Below are positions 32,525 through 45,839 of a stretch of 64,000 nt of DNA, in pieces. Below the pieces are notes generated by a model. That model was not told the DNA's origin. It worked only from the letters and a program-made list of their open reading frames with translations, and searched no databases. Each line of letters opens with the position of its first letter. Position 1 is the first letter of the stretch. The DNA is from Prosopocoilus inquinatus (taxonomy: Eukaryota; Arthropoda; Insecta; Coleoptera; Lucanidae). The position numbers were made by a program, and so were the translations under genes. The stretch spans positions 8,618,001-8,682,000 of the forward strand of contig CM069871.1 in assembly GCA_036172665.1 (NCBI GenBank). Direction: 5' to 3'.

Positions 32525-35500
32525 TCTGAAGTGATGTGATTTGATGTGATGTTGATTTCCATCCAAGCAGAAGGACTTTCTTTGATGTTGCTTAAATATT
32601 ATTTGTTTCATACTAAACTTGAGTGTTTTATTATTGAAACGATTTGAGATTTACGTGCAGAATTAATTTTTTTGATTTGATATAAATGAAATAGCGGGTC
32701 GATGTAAACCGGGTAGAATTCTTCGAAAATACTGTTGCGAAACCGATCGCCAGATGCAACCCAAAGTGTTTCGTTAATTATGAGTCACGGCTACCTTGGC
32801 ACTCAAACTGATAAATTCCGTTTGCATACTCTACAAGGTGCAGTACATTTTAAAATCGCAATCCCTAAAGACTTTACAACAGTCAACGCGCTTCAAACAA
32901 AGCAGAAATTACTTCGTCTTTGCAAGACATACTAAAAGCAAGCAAGGAAGTTAAATGGGTTGCCTGCTTACAATGAATTAAGGCGTGAGTCGCATGGACA
33001 TCCCGTATGAATAATTTTTAAAAAGTGCGGAAGTAGAATGGATCGCCTATTTTCAGTTGATTAAGGCGTACGTCACTGGACATCTCGTACGAATTATTTT
33101 TAACAAGCGCGGAAGTAGAATGGGTTGCCTATTATCAATTAATTAAGGCGCCACGACTTCTCCTACGAATTATTTATACCAATCACGTCAGTTCTAGCAG
33201 AAAGAGAGTGATCGAAGCACCAAGGTGCAAAAATATATTTTTTCTTAAATGTTTTTTTTTAACGGACCACATCCATATTGCAAATTAAATGGTGGTATTA
33301 CCTTGGTACTTAAACTGGTAGGTTCCGCTTGCATACTACACAGGGTGCAGCACTTTTCAAGATTGTAATCCCTAAACACTTTATAAGAGACAACGCATCA
33401 ATCAAAGCTTTTCATGATATACTGAAAGCAAGCACGGAAATTAAATGGGTTGCCTACCTTCGATTAATTAAGACGTGCGTCGTTGGAGATCCCTTGTAAA
33501 TTATTTGTAACAAGCGCGCAAGTAGAATGGGTTGCCTATTTTCAATTCATTAAGCCGTCTCGACTTTTTGCATAAATGATTTATCCAATCATATTATCAA
33601 CTTTACCACAATGAGAAAGATTATAGTAACCAAGTTTGTTTTTAATGAAAACGTTGAAAAATCAAACACCTTGACGATTGCAGAATATTAGTTGGCATTG
33701 CAGTGAAATCATTGAAAGCCTTGTTCCACTTGGAATTCTAAAATAAACTGAGCCGCCGTAAACCTAAATGTTATTGAGGAATGTCGGTAACGAGTTTGAG
33801 CCAACCACGACTCAACAAGAAAAAAAAAAGAAACTTTTAAGCAGACTGGGGCACCCAACATTAAATTTAGTTTTAAAGTGATCTGGTTAGAGGAAACCTT
33901 AGAAATTAAAAAAGAAATCACGAAATGAAACAGATATGTTCACTCTTGGATCTCTCGATAGTCAACGTCAGCGTTCTTTATTTTATTTTATTTTATATTT
34001 GTTTTTAATTGCTTATATTTTTCAGAAATAAAAAAAAATCGGAATTTATTTTCCCTCTTTGCGTTTCTTTTCTGTCGTGAATGTCACGATTGCGATTTGT
34101 TTTCATCTCTTTTTTATTCTTTCTTGCAAAAATCGAATTACCACGTTATGTGTTGTACGTTTTTTACTGCTCCTTTTTCGAATTTTAATTTTATATTGCG
34201 ATCCTCACTTCTTTCCTTATTTTCTTTAGGGATTCTGCTTTATTTTTTGATTTCATTGCGCTTTTCGATGGTCAAAAACGTTTTTCGTTCTTTTTTTTCG
34301 TTCGTTTTTGATTGTTTCCATTTTTCTTCCTTCGTTTCTTAAGTTTTCCCGTGAAGGTTGCGATTGTCATTGGTTTTCCTTTTTCTTTTCATGTTTTTAT
34401 TTCTTGAGAAACTTTAATTTTGGTTCAAAATCCTAAATTACGTCAACATTAAAAAAAAAGGTAATCGTGTGTGTGTTCATACGATTTCGAAAATGGAATT
34501 GCAAGTCGCGTCATACCAATTACTAAATGTAATCTTACGAATACGATTTTAGTTGTACGGTTGGCAACATTTGGTGAGACGATCAGAGCTCCTCGGCCGC
34601 TTCCCTCCCAACGGTGAACGCACTACACCCGTCTCTTTCAGTCATCACACAGATATACTGTTGTTTGCTTTCTCTTGGGTTTTTCGATAGTCGACGTCAG
34701 CGTTTTTTTATTTTTTATTTTGTTTTTAATTATTTTACTATTTTTCAAAAATAAAAAAATCTCGAAATATATTTTTGTGTTTCTTTTTTTATCGTTAAAG
34801 TTACGATTGCGATTCGTTTTCCTTTCCTTCTTTTTTTATTTTTTCCAAAAATCGAGGTACTGCGTTACGTTGGAGTTACGTTTTAAACGTTTCTTTTTTC
34901 GAGTAGTTTTAATTTTACGCTGCGATCGTCTATTTTTTTTTCCTTAGTTCCTACTTATTAATTCTAATGTTCAGTCGTCTCTTTCAACGTGTTCTTCGTT
35001 GCTCTCTCTTATCTTATGAAACCGCTGTGGGCTTAGTTGAAAGTAATCAGACGATACGTACAGTATGTTATAGTCCCTGTACAAGAAGAAATTCTTCAAT
35101 CAGTATATCGCTTTAAGATCGAATTTACGTCGCATTTCGTCTTGACGCAATACCATGCAACGTTAGAACAGTTGCGAAACGACGTCTTTGTCGGCGAATT
35201 ATAAAGGAAACCGCCCGCTTCAAGTTTTCTTTTTTTCTTTTTTCTGCAACAAGCTGTTAATATCTAGCGATACGTCGCAATGTTCTGCACCACATGTCAT
35301 CAAAAAGGGACCACCGTTGGTTGTGAATGCTCAGGATTTCCCTTTTATAGGTTTTTATATGCGTTTTAAACGGAAAATATACCCCGGTCGGCTTTCTTTG
35401 TCGGCAAAGTTCAAGTGAGTGCCGACCGTCGTAGTTTAATTTTTGACTCCATGCTCGTCAGGCGACATACGGGTGTGAGAAGGGGGTGACTTTCTGCGGT

Positions 35501-35625
35501 TTGATTGGACAGTCAGTTTCCATGTTGAATTTCGAGCGTAGCGTTCGAGGTTTGGTTTGGAATTTTTGTCAGTTTCATTTAATTTTTACGAAAAAGTGAT
35601 CAATATCAATATTGTAGAGGATATG
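32525..35625 (+). repeat. Large direct duplication, copy 2 (~3.1 kb)
   Basis: Partner of 27258-30090, about 5.3-5.5 kb downstream in the same orientation, carrying several short insertions (for example around 33720-33770 and 35220-35245). Identity looks uneven, highest in the first 600 bp. Confidence 0.92.
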
Positions 35626-36110
35626 ATTTTACTGTTTTTCAGAAATCAAAAAGAATTCGAAATGTGTTTCTTTTCTTTCGTAAATCTCGCGATTGCGATT
35701 TGTTTTCCTTTCTTTTTTCTTTTCCTTTGCAAAAATCGAATTACCAAGTTACATTTTGTACGTTTCTTACTATTTTCTTTTTTCGAGTTTTAATTTTATA
35801 TTGCGATCGTCAGTTGTTTCCTTTTATTTTCTTTTGCGTTTCTAGATCGTCAAAGAAGTTTTTCATTCGTTTTTTTTTCTTCCGTTTGGTTGGTTTCTAT
35901 TTATCTTTTTTTTGGTTCTTTATTTATTCCCTTGAAAATCGCGAACGTAATTTGTTCTCCTTTTCCCGTTTTTATTTTTTGAGAAACTGAGAATTTTCGT
36001 TCAAAATACTAAATTACGTAGGCATTAAAAAAATAAAATATAAAATAAACGTGAGTGATTTTGTAAATGTAATAGCAAGTCTCGTCATACCAACTGCTAA
36101 ATGTATTAAA
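35626..36110 (+). repeat. Partial third copy of the T-rich section
   Basis: AAATCGAATTACCA, TATTTTCTTTTTCGAGTTTTA and CTCGTCATACCAACTGCTAA correspond to 28.7-29.0 and 34.0-34.5 kb in the two duplicated blocks. Confidence 0.65.
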
Positions 36111-37720
36111 AATCCCATCTGGATATTCCGTGGAGCCGCTTGCTGGGGGCTTTCATAACTCCCAAGGCAGTGAAGTCGAAGCCAAAACCAAGAGGGTTAG
36201 TCACGTCTAAGTAGTGAATGCTCTTCAAGAAGTGTCAAAAAATTCGTGACTTTTCTGTATCCCGTCGCCTCATTTAGCGTACAGTTAATTCGAAGTATTT
36301 TAATAACTCTAATACTTTGCTTTAATTTCTGTACAAAAATGTCACGACACTCTCTCTCTGCGAAAAACATTTTGAATTTGCGCGCCTTTTTCTAATTCTA
36401 CCTACACATTTTCTATTTTAGTCTCCTGGGTCTCCCCCCCCCCCCCCTACCAAAATTTTTTCTTGGTGCTTTCGATTCTAGTCAAACATGAAGTGTAAGT
36501 GCCTTTTGCTTGCTCCTCCTGATTGTCTCACCCAGAATCGTTTTTTCTAATAGATTTTTGTTCTCTTGCGCTCTTGCGGCGCGCGCTCGCGCTCGCGCGA
36601 TAAAGTGATAAGACGCCTTGACGATTGTAAACACATATCTTTATGAATCCGTCTTTATTTGTATACTCCGGGGTCGGCGAACTTTGTATTGTGGAAATAA
36701 ATCTAAAATTAACAAAACCGAACGTAATAAAGTACCAGTGTTATTGCTTTCCTATTGTTCCGAACGCTTTTTACGACCATATTTGTTTGAAATCATATCG
36801 CGTATTTATTATGACTTCTTTTTTATGCTTTTTTAATCTGCTTCGGCTCGCTCGCTATCTAATTACTTTCAGCTCGGAGCCTTACGTCAGAACGAATCCA
36901 AAGAGAACGTTAACAGGAAACTTAGTGGGCAAAACAATCCACGCCACTGCATTATTCATTTTAATAGAAACTTGAAAAATATAAGATTTGATTAACACCC
37001 CCAAAATTTAAAATTATTTCACAAAGAAGTAAATAGCAGTCACCTCCAAAAAGAAGAAAAATAAAAGCCAACCCAATCAATCCAACCAAAATAGTATAAT
37101 CTACTCCTGTAATATAATAAAATTAGAAATCGGAATCACATATTTTGACGTCATTGTATCCTAATCACCGATTCGAATTCGCTTAAGCCAATTGTAAAGC
37201 CAGGGGGGCACTCTCCGGATTATTTCGGATAGAATGAAAACGAATAATCAAAACTAATTTTGCCTGTATTTCACTCGTTGGTGACCACTCAAAATATGCG
37301 ATTCCGATCTCTAATGATAATAATGAAGGTAGACTGACTGAACGCAAGCCAATTTTACTGCACACCTTAATTCTAATCCTTTTCGTTTTATTCTAGATAC
37401 ACATTTTTATTTACTTACAGCGTGACGTACATACCTACATAAACCCTTATCGACTGTTTATTTATTTAAATGATTTTGTTATTGATGCTTGCCGGCAATA
37501 TAAATGTTAAACAGCCATAAAACTTATTTTATTCATCTTATCTCGCATCATACGATATCACCACCACTTCAAACAATAATAGCTGTTATTTGTAAGTACA
37601 TACAAAAGTGCAACATTGTATCGAGTTATAATTATTCTTTGTTTACAATATAATGTGTAAGTGTAAGTTCGATGTGCTTGAAGGATTGTGTTGCCTTATT
37701 TTTCTGAGTAATTCTGGGTT
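36110..37720. other. Spacer with C14 run and alternating GC tract
   Basis: C14 at 36434-36447. An alternating purine-pyrimidine tract (GCGCGCGCTCGCGCTCGCGC) lies at about 36577-36600. No exon recognised. Confidence 0.5.
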
Positions 37721-37729
37721 GAGTGTATA

Positions 37730-38239
37730 TAGTAGAATCCCGATCATCCGATTTAATGTGGCCTTGATTTAATTGGAAATAAAACAAGCATCTGATACTT
37801 TAGCCCATATTCTCATAATCTCATAATTAAAGTCATCTTCCAACTAAAGTTTTGATTGAAATAAACAAGTAACGATATAGCTTCATTCTAATTTCATGAG
37901 CGAGACAATGACGAATGAATGTTTTCATGAGAAATAGACGTCTCACTCTCTTACACGTTAATTGAGATAAAGCTATGTCGTCTCTTGCTCATTTAACTCA
38001 AAATTCACGTTTGAAACGACTTTAATCGTAAGATGAGAGTACGGAGCGAAGATGTTAAGAAGATTTTAAGTGTGTATTAAAAATAGTGAGCTAACATAAA
38101 ATAAAAGATTTTTATGTCTAGGAATTGTTCGGATTGGATAAAGCTATGTGTTTCTTTTAAGGGTCGGTTAAGGCGAAACGGATTCGCAGAGTCCGTGGGC
38201 GGTTAGTCGAGAGTTGGATGGATAATCGGGAGTCCACTG
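37730..38239. mobile_element. pogo/Tigger-like MITE, TA target duplication
   Basis: A 510 bp element flanked by TA (37728-37729 and 38240-38241). Terminal inverted repeats are TAGTAGAATCCCGATCATCC on the left and the reverse complement of CAGTGGACTCCCGATTATCC on the right, a form typical of pogo/Tigger-type Tc1/mariner elements. No transposase remains. Confidence 0.8.
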
Positions 38240-38842
38240 TACTTAATTAAATTAAAGGAGCTACAATCTCTGACTGAATTATTTTTTTTTATTATGTAAT
38301 TGGAATACGTAATTTGCTTTTCCTGTGCCTTAATTGATGCGTAGAATACGCTGTAACTCTTTAGAGCAATTCAGAAGACTTACTGTTTTGGCCGTTTCCA
38401 AAAAATGTAATTATTATTTTTTTAAATTTTTTTCAATCGATCCTGTCTTTCTTCTGTCTGCCAATGTTAATAAACCATAAGTTGGTCATAAATTAACATG
38501 GTTTTCAAGCACCCTCTTCATCTGCTACATGTTACTACCACGACTTTGAAGTGAGATGGGAATGCTTTTAGAGCAGTGAAACGAAAACGCCATTAGTTTG
38601 ACTCATCTCAGTGCGAAAAAAAATTGATAATAATTTTCTAACTTATCCAAATTGGCAACACCTACTGGAACCGTCAATTTTCTTATGCTATTTATTTATA
38701 TTATTGTTGAAAACAAAATTTAACTGAGAAGAGAATTAAGAAACTTAATTACTTCTCGTGTCTTTTGTCCACAAATAATTTTTTGAATTCTTGAAACTTT
38801 TGCGCGCGCAAATTAAACGATAGTAAAGAACCCGTCCGAAAC

Positions 38843-38870
38843 TACACTGCTGGCCAAAAGTTTAAGGCCA
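38843..38870 (+). mobile_element. Tc1-like terminal inverted repeat (single end)
   Basis: TACACTGCTGGCCAAAAGTT is the classic Tc1-family end after a TA. I did not find the opposite end, so this is a fragment or solo end. Confidence 0.6.
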
Positions 38871-39379
38871 TTAATAAAATACAGTAAAGTTTTTGAAAAC
38901 TTGAACAAGTTTTTGACTTATTTGTGTCGCCTTGTAGAACAAGAAAATTAAAAGAAAAAAACTTAAATCAAGCGATCGGGACTACCTACATTTAAAGTTT
39001 TGTTAATCAAATTATTGCCTGTCACAATTTAAATGTCAATTGCAAAATGCAGTAACTTCGAAACTAAGCAAAAATTTGAATTTTTTCTATTCTTTCATTT
39101 TAACTTAAAATGAGATCATGAACATGAGATTTCATTTTTCTTGCACCTGTTATGAAACGCCCTGTATAATTAAGTTTTACGATTGCTCTAAAGTGTTTTT
39201 TCTTACATTTGACGTCTAGAGTGTTGTGAATGATGCTGGCTAACGCACCTAACGCCTTTCAACAAAATTTTGCACCTAATACAATAATCCAAAAGTTTGA
39301 CACCGCAGAGTCGATGATGCAAAGAAAAAATATACAGTGTGATGAATAATCAGTTTTCATGCCGCTGCCGCTACTTTAA

Positions 39380-40740
39380 TTTCTGGGTATTTTATATTTT
39401 ATTATAGGACCAGAATCGTTTTCTTTCTTTTTTGTCGGTTTCATATTTTTTCTCTCTCTTTTGTTTTTTCGGTTTAAAGAATTGATGTCTTATATTTTAT
39501 TCGCGGTTCGTTTGTTTCCTGCCAGTTTTCGGCCTCGGGATCGTCGTTTCTCCATTTGTTTTTTTGCTTTTTTTGGGAGGGGGTGGGGGATAATCGTTCT
39601 TTTGTTTTTTAAGTTTTCTTTTAGCAATATTCTTCTTTTTTAACGAATCGGTTTTCGCACTTTATCGGATCCTTTGTATAGAACTCTTTCCTACGAGTTT
39701 GTTTTTATTTGCGGAAACATTCGTCGATTTTCATTTTTTTTCTCTTTACTTAAGATCGTGGTACTTCTGTTTTGTTTTAAATTCATTTTTGTTTCTTTCT
39801 ACCAGTTATTCTTTTTTTTTCTAATTTTTCTTTAATCTTAATATCGTGATACTTTTATTTGTTTTTTGAAATTCACTTTTGCTTTTGTGTTTTTTTTCTG
39901 TTTTTGTTTATCCATTTGTCCGTTTGATTTTTCACAGTTTTTCGATTTACCTTTTTTTTGCTTTTATATTTCTTCTTTGTTTAGTTTTATCAATTTGATT
40001 TCTCACGTTTTTTTGATTCACGCTTATCTTTTGTTTTCAGATCGTGGTACTACTGTTCCTTTTTTTTAATGCGTTTTGTTTTCTACCAGTTTTTTAACCG
40101 AATCACTTTTTACGCACTTTATTACAGTACTCTTTTGTTTCCTACGAATTTCTTTTTATTTGCACAAACTCTCGTCAATTTTCATTTTATTTGATCTTAA
40201 GATCGTGATACTTCTGCTTTTTTAAAATTCATTTTTGCTTTTGTATTTCTTCTTTATTTATTTCTATCAATTTGATTTTTCGCATTTTGTTGATTGACGC
40301 TTGTCTTTGGTTTTCTACCAGTTTTATTTTTAATTATTTTTCGTCTCGAGTGCGTTCTTTTGTTTTACCAACTGTATTTCGTTATTAATTTCTTATTTTC
40401 ATTTTTTTTTAAACCATATTATCGACAATTTGCTCTTATTTTCTACGAATTTATGAAATAGTTCGAAAAGTTGTTTTTCATTCAGCATGGTATTGTCGAC
40501 CGTCTTTTGTTTTTGTGGTTGTGATCAATTTATGCCTTGCATTTTATTGCTGTTTCCTTTATTTTTCTTTCGTTTCTATTTTTCTTGCAGACGATTTGCT
40601 TATTTTTATTTGTTCCGATTTTTTAAATCGGTTCGGCGAGTTTTGATTTTGAATAAGGGCTTTATTTTTTTGCCTAAGTTGATTCGGGCTGAACCTGATT
40701 ACAATTGAACGTTTCTTCATATTTTAATTTTTTTTTTAAT
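39380..40740. repeat. T-rich degenerate minisatellite
   Basis: GATCGTGGTACTTCTG-type motifs recur at 39752, 39843, 40040 and 40201, with GATTTTTC and TTTCTACCAGTT between them. Frames are Phe-rich and unsupported. Confidence 0.6.
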
Positions 40741-41946
40741 TTTAAAATCGGTGTTTTTTTTGAGTTTTTGATGTATTTGTTTGAGTTTATAGTTTTCTTG
40801 GGTCGAGTTGAGTTGGATTTAAATCTGGTTCAGTTCCTTGAATTCTGAATTTCTTCAGTCTTGAGTTCTTCGAATTGTAATTGTTCTTTACATTTCTCCA
40901 AAACAATTACAAAATGGACAATTGAAGGAAAATTCAAAAGAGTTTTGCTGGGTAGATTGAGATTCAGTTGAGTAGGGTTGACTTTGAAATCATTCATGTT
41001 TAATTTTAATTAATTATTTTAATTGATTTTTCTTATTTTAAATGTTTTGCTTTGGTTGGGCAAAGCCGTTAAGCTGACTGGATGTATTAATTAATACTCC
41101 TAGTTTTTTTTTTTTTAATTCTTTTCCCAGGTAGAGTTAACTTTAAGATTGCTTGGACATGATTTCTAATAATCAGTTTTAATTTTTGTTTTGTTTTTTG
41201 TTTATTGTGTGTGGAAAATAAATATACAAATACAGCTTAATGAATTAATTAAATATACACAATCACAAGGCGTAGATTCAATTACAAATAAATTTTACAG
41301 ATCTTCAATCTATGCCTTGAAGAAATAAAACGATAAAAAATAAAATAATAAAATAATGTAATTTAATTTTTTGCTTGACTTGACTTATGTAAGTGTTTAG
41401 TTTTTTTTTTGAGTTTTCGGGCTTCTGGATTTAAGTTGAGTTGATTTGAGCTGCAGTTAAACCTTTTGAATTTTTTGAGATATATTTTTTCTTAGGTTGA
41501 GTTGAGTCGGACTTACCTAAATCTAGTTCATTTTTTTAGAATTTTGAACTTCATAAGTTTTGAGTTTTTAGACAGGCGTAATTTTTTTTTTTAGGTTGAG
41601 TGGAGTTGGGTTTAGGTGGACGGTATTTTGCAATTCGAGTTTTCTGAATTGCAATTTATTTTGCAAGCTTGGGTTCGGTCGATTTAGGTTGAATTGAGTT
41701 AGTTTTTTTATAAAGAAATTTTCGTAAAATTTTCACTTAGACAAATCAAGGGATGAAAGAATTAAATCATGGAATGCAAGTTTCCACGACAAATCAAGTG
41801 ATGAAGGTAACTAAATCTTGAAATGAAGATTTCACCATGCTCCCTCGAATTAACTCCGATTATTTCATCTCCTGATAAATTTACCTGTCCTATAATATCG
41901 TAGAAATCATTATCGACATAATAGTATCATGATTCCTCGAATTAAC

Positions 41947-42074
41947 CCCGATTATTTCATCGCCTGATAAATTTATCTACCCTACAATATCCTAGAGAAA
42001 GTCATTATTGACACAATAATTTCCAGGGTTATTACCTGGCTGATAAATTTATTAAGAGGTGGAGATATCAGGCC
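41947..42074. mobile_element. Palindromic fold-back MITE, copy 2 (with partial copy upstream)
   Basis: CCCCGATTATTTCATCGCCT starts and GGAGATATCAGG ends the unit. GATAAATTTATCTACC and GGCTGATAAATTTATT pair internally. A truncated left half precedes it at 41856-41932. Confidence 0.75.
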
Positions 42075-42310
42075 TTAGAGTCATAATCACACCACATCAA
42101 ATCATGTTACGAATAGTATACATATAAGCAACGCGCAGGGACCTTGTTTCCGTGAGATGTTCACTCACAAAGACTTGGCTAAAATCATTTCGCTATTAAG
42201 AATTTTACAAAGGGGCTTTACAGAATCATTCGCTTTTTAATCATAACCTCAAAACCCAAATGCGTTACGTATCTTCATACTACACGTATGCTTCATTTAA
42301 TTCACTCATA

Positions 42311-42434
42311 CCCGATTTCTTTACATCCTGATAAATTTATCTGCCGGGTATTATCCTTGGAAACCATTGTATCGATAATAGTTTCCGAGGATATTACCTG
42401 GCAGATAAATTTATCAAGAGGTGAAGAAATTGGG
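42311..42434. mobile_element. Palindromic fold-back MITE, copy 3
   Basis: Sits between TTCACTC and AAACATAA in the left arm of inverted repeat A. The right arm has an uninterrupted TTCACTCTAACATAA (in reverse complement), giving an empty-site comparison that confirms insertion. Confidence 0.88.
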
Positions 42435-42839
42435 CCTCAGTCAAACATAATTGCAAGGAATCGAACGTTTTTGTGTTAAAGTTAGACGATATTTATAGTC
42501 TTTTTTTTCATGATATTTAGGAATTATTGAAAAATAATTAACTTTTTAATTGCCCACATTTAAATACTTGTTCGCATGCACGAAGCTGAACTTGTTTCGA
42601 CTTAAATACAAAATTGAAATATAACTTTTAAAGTTTAAGCGTCGATGAACTTTTGTTCATTTACAGCGTCGCGTCTTCGGGGGAACTTGGTCTTTTTTTC
42701 TTTCAAGCCTGAAAAAACGATAAACATTAAGAAGAAATTGTGTAGACTTATAAATAATGTCTCATAGTTCCGATGATAATTTGGCTGCACGTTGGTTGCA
42801 CTAGGAGACTAGAGTTTAAAAGTAGCCAGAAGGCGTTGC

Positions 42840-43260
42840 ACATAAATTTAGATGTCCTTGCGTTCGATAATAGCTGGTGGTGTCGTTATCCTAGTGCATA
42901 GCCGAAGGTTCACGGCAGGTCAGCCCGGCGAATATATTTATTTAAACATTAATCATTGCTCATGCGAATTCAATGACGTTCACTTTTACCGCGGACCATT
43001 TTTATGCAGTGGCGGCGCGGAGAGAGCTTTATCGCCGCTGTCGATTCTGCGTTCGTTCGGGTGAACGAACTGATCGTTTGTTGGCTGCGGTATTTCGGTC
43101 GCTCGTTATATAATTACGCATCTTATCATCTTCCGGTGCGATTGCATTTCCGTTCGCCACTATTTTGCAATCGTTTCAACGCCACGCACGTACGTACTTC
43201 AATGTTAAATTTAATTTGATAATTAACATCGCCCCCCAAAACGGGCGATACGACCAATTA
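42840..43260. other. GC-richer island inside inverted repeat A
   Basis: A non-repetitive spacer core with high CpG (GTGGCGGCGCGGAGAGAG near 43010) and homeodomain-type TAATTA/ATAATTA sites. It shares the forkhead-type TTTATTTAAACAT (42935) and AATGACGTTC with the 19.5-20.0 kb island. The 70-residue frames lack recognisable domains. Confidence 0.4.
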
Positions 43261-43609
43261 ACGAACGCCAAATAAACACCTCGATTAAATTACTTAATAC
43301 AACATAATTAGGACAAAATTCCATGTTAATAACAACAACGCATTATTTAATAATTACCAACAATTAAAAGCCATGTCGTAACCATAGCAACTTCCGTACG
43401 TCCCAAGTCTGTTAATTAAGAATATGAATTCACATTCGGTTTTTCGTACACAAACAAAGCAAAAAATGCATCCACGAATACAGAATTGTAAGATATAAGA
43501 CCCGTTGATAAAACTGAAAGTAAACTTTCGTGTGCAAACGTAAACGCACTCGGGTTTCATGAAAAACAAACTTCTATGCAAATATTTCAGTAGTTCGGCG
43601 GATACGAGT

Positions 43610-45800
43610 CGCTTTTTCAGGCTCGAACCGAGAAGATGAAGTTCCCCCAGACGCTGTAAATGAACAGTTCATCGGCGCTTAAACTTTACGAGCTGCATTT
43701 CCATCCCGTATTTAAGTCGAAACAAGCTGAGCTACGTGCATGCGATGAAATATTCAAATGCAAATAAACTCAGGCAAATAAAAAAAAGCTATTTGCTTTT
43801 GAATAATTCCTTATTGTATCAAATAACGTGGAAATAGTAATAGTAATAATCACGTCTGGGTTTAACACCACAAAATGGGCTGCTAGCAGGTTCGATTCCT
43901 TGCGATTATGTTAGAGTGAATTAAAATTAATATGATGTGTACGATGATACGTAACGAATTTGGGTTTTGAGGTTATAATTAAAAAGCGAGCGATTCTGTA
44001 AAGCCCCCTTTGTAAAATTCTTAATCATGAAATGATTTTTGCCAAGTCTTCCTGAGTGAGCCTCCCACGAAAACAAGGTTCCAATGCGTCGCTTATATTA
44101 CTGTTTGCAACACGATGTAATTTGGGGTGTGATTAATGAGGAATCATTCCAAGATTTAATTGCTTTTTAATCCTTTGACTTCTCGTGATAAATAATTAGG
44201 GGATCCACCTGATGTGATTGATTATAGTTTCTTCTCGAACACGACATTTTCCATCCATATCCGCAGATTAGCGAAGAGGAAATTATAAAAAAAATCTAGA
44301 TTCTTTTGTAAAAACAAAATTTGTACGAAGATTCCTTTATAAAAGGAAACCCAACTCAATTCGACCTAAATCGACTGAACCCAAAAGAGCTTAAAGCTTA
44401 AAAATAAATTAAATTCAAACTCGAATCGCAAAACTTTGAAAAATTGTCTCCAACCGAACCCAACTCAACTCAACCTAAGAGAATTTACGCCTCTCAAGAA
44501 ACTCCAAATTTAAGAAGTTCAGAACTCTAAAAAAATGAACTAAACCAAACAAAAAAAATTGAAATAAGAAATTAATTATTGGAAATGCCCATTTTAAAAC
44601 AAGAAATTCAAATGCCAAAAATACGCTCAACTGTAATCAAGCCCAATCTGCCTAAGTCAAGTCAAAATTAAAAAATTAAAACTGATTATTAGAAATTATG
44701 TTCAAGTTATTAATTATTACACCGAAAGTCGGCTCAACGGCTCAATTCAGCTTTACCCAAACCAAACAAAAAAAATTGAAATAAGAAATTGATTATCTAA
44801 AATTAAGTAAGTACGAATGTTTTGAATGTCAACCATACTCAACTCAATCTCACTCTACCCAATAAAGAGAAAAACAAAATCGTGAGTTCAGCTCAACGAC
44901 TCAACTGAACTCAAACAAAAAATTTAGAGTAAAAGAAATTGATTAAAATCATTATTTAAAATTTAAATCAGATTGGTTTTCGAGGTCAACCCTACTCAAC
45001 TTAATCTAAACTCGAATCGCAAAACTTGAAAAATTCTCTCCAACCGAACCCAACTCAACTCAACCTAAGAAAATTTACGCCTCTCAAAAAACTCAAAATT
45101 TATGTTAAGTTCAGAACTCTAAGAAAATGAACTAGATTTAGGTCAGGCTCAACTCAACCTAAGAAAAGATATAACTCAAAAAAGATTCAAAACTCTTTTA
45201 AAAAAACTAAACTAGGTTTAAGCGCAGCTCAACTTAAATCAAGAAACCCTAAAACTCAAGAAAAATTAAAAACTTAGAAATGCCCATTTTAAAACAAAAA
45301 TTCAAACGCCAAAAATACGCTCAATTGTAATCAAGTCCAATCTGCTTAAGTCAAGTGAAGCGCAAAATTAAAAAATTAAAACTGATTATTAGAAATTATG
45401 TTCAAGTCAACCCTACCCGGAAAAAAATATTAAAAAAGCTATTAATTAATGCACCCAAAGTCGGCTCAACGGATCAACTCAACCCAGCTTTACTCAAACC
45501 AAACAAAGAAAATTGAAATAAGAAATTGTTTGTTATCTAAAATTAAGTAAGTAAGTACGAATGTTTTGAAGGTCAACCATACTCAACTCAATCTCACTCT
45601 ACCCAATAAAGCGAAATCAAAACTTACAATCCTATCGTGAATTCAGCTCAACGAGTCAACTCAACTCAAACAAAAAAAATTAGAGTAAAAGAAATTGATT
45701 AAAATGTTTATTTAAAATTTAAATCGGACTGGTTTTCAAGGTCAACCCTACTCAACTCAATCTAAATCTATCCACCAAAAGCATATTACTTCATAAATGC
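43610..45800 (-). repeat. Large inverted repeat A, right arm
   Basis: Reverse complement of 40740-42720: CTGTAAATGAACAGTTCATC at the inner edge, then AAATTCTTAATCATGAAATG, then CAACTCAACC minisatellite from 44340 to 45760. The central spacer is about 890 bp. Confidence 0.85.
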
Positions 45801-45839
45801 AGGCGAATAAAGAGGTATTTATTTTTTAATAACTCCTTA

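Larger units (their letters stand above)
40740..42720 (+). repeat. Large inverted repeat A, left arm
   Basis: The order is a GAGTTG minisatellite (40740-41720), an AAATC..GATGAA segment, MITE insertions, a conserved ~170 bp stretch (42118-42300), and an inner part ending GAACTTTTGTTCATTTACAG (42640-42690). The same order occurs reversed and complemented at 43610-45800. Innermost identity looks highest. Copies of the fold-back MITE (41947-42074, 42311-42434) are absent from the right arm, so they inserted later. Confidence 0.85.

Noticed and set aside
43886..43905. tRNA T-arm-like GGTTCGATTCC
   Set aside because: No acceptor stem or A box in register, and the segment is part of a dispersed repeat whose other copies lack it.
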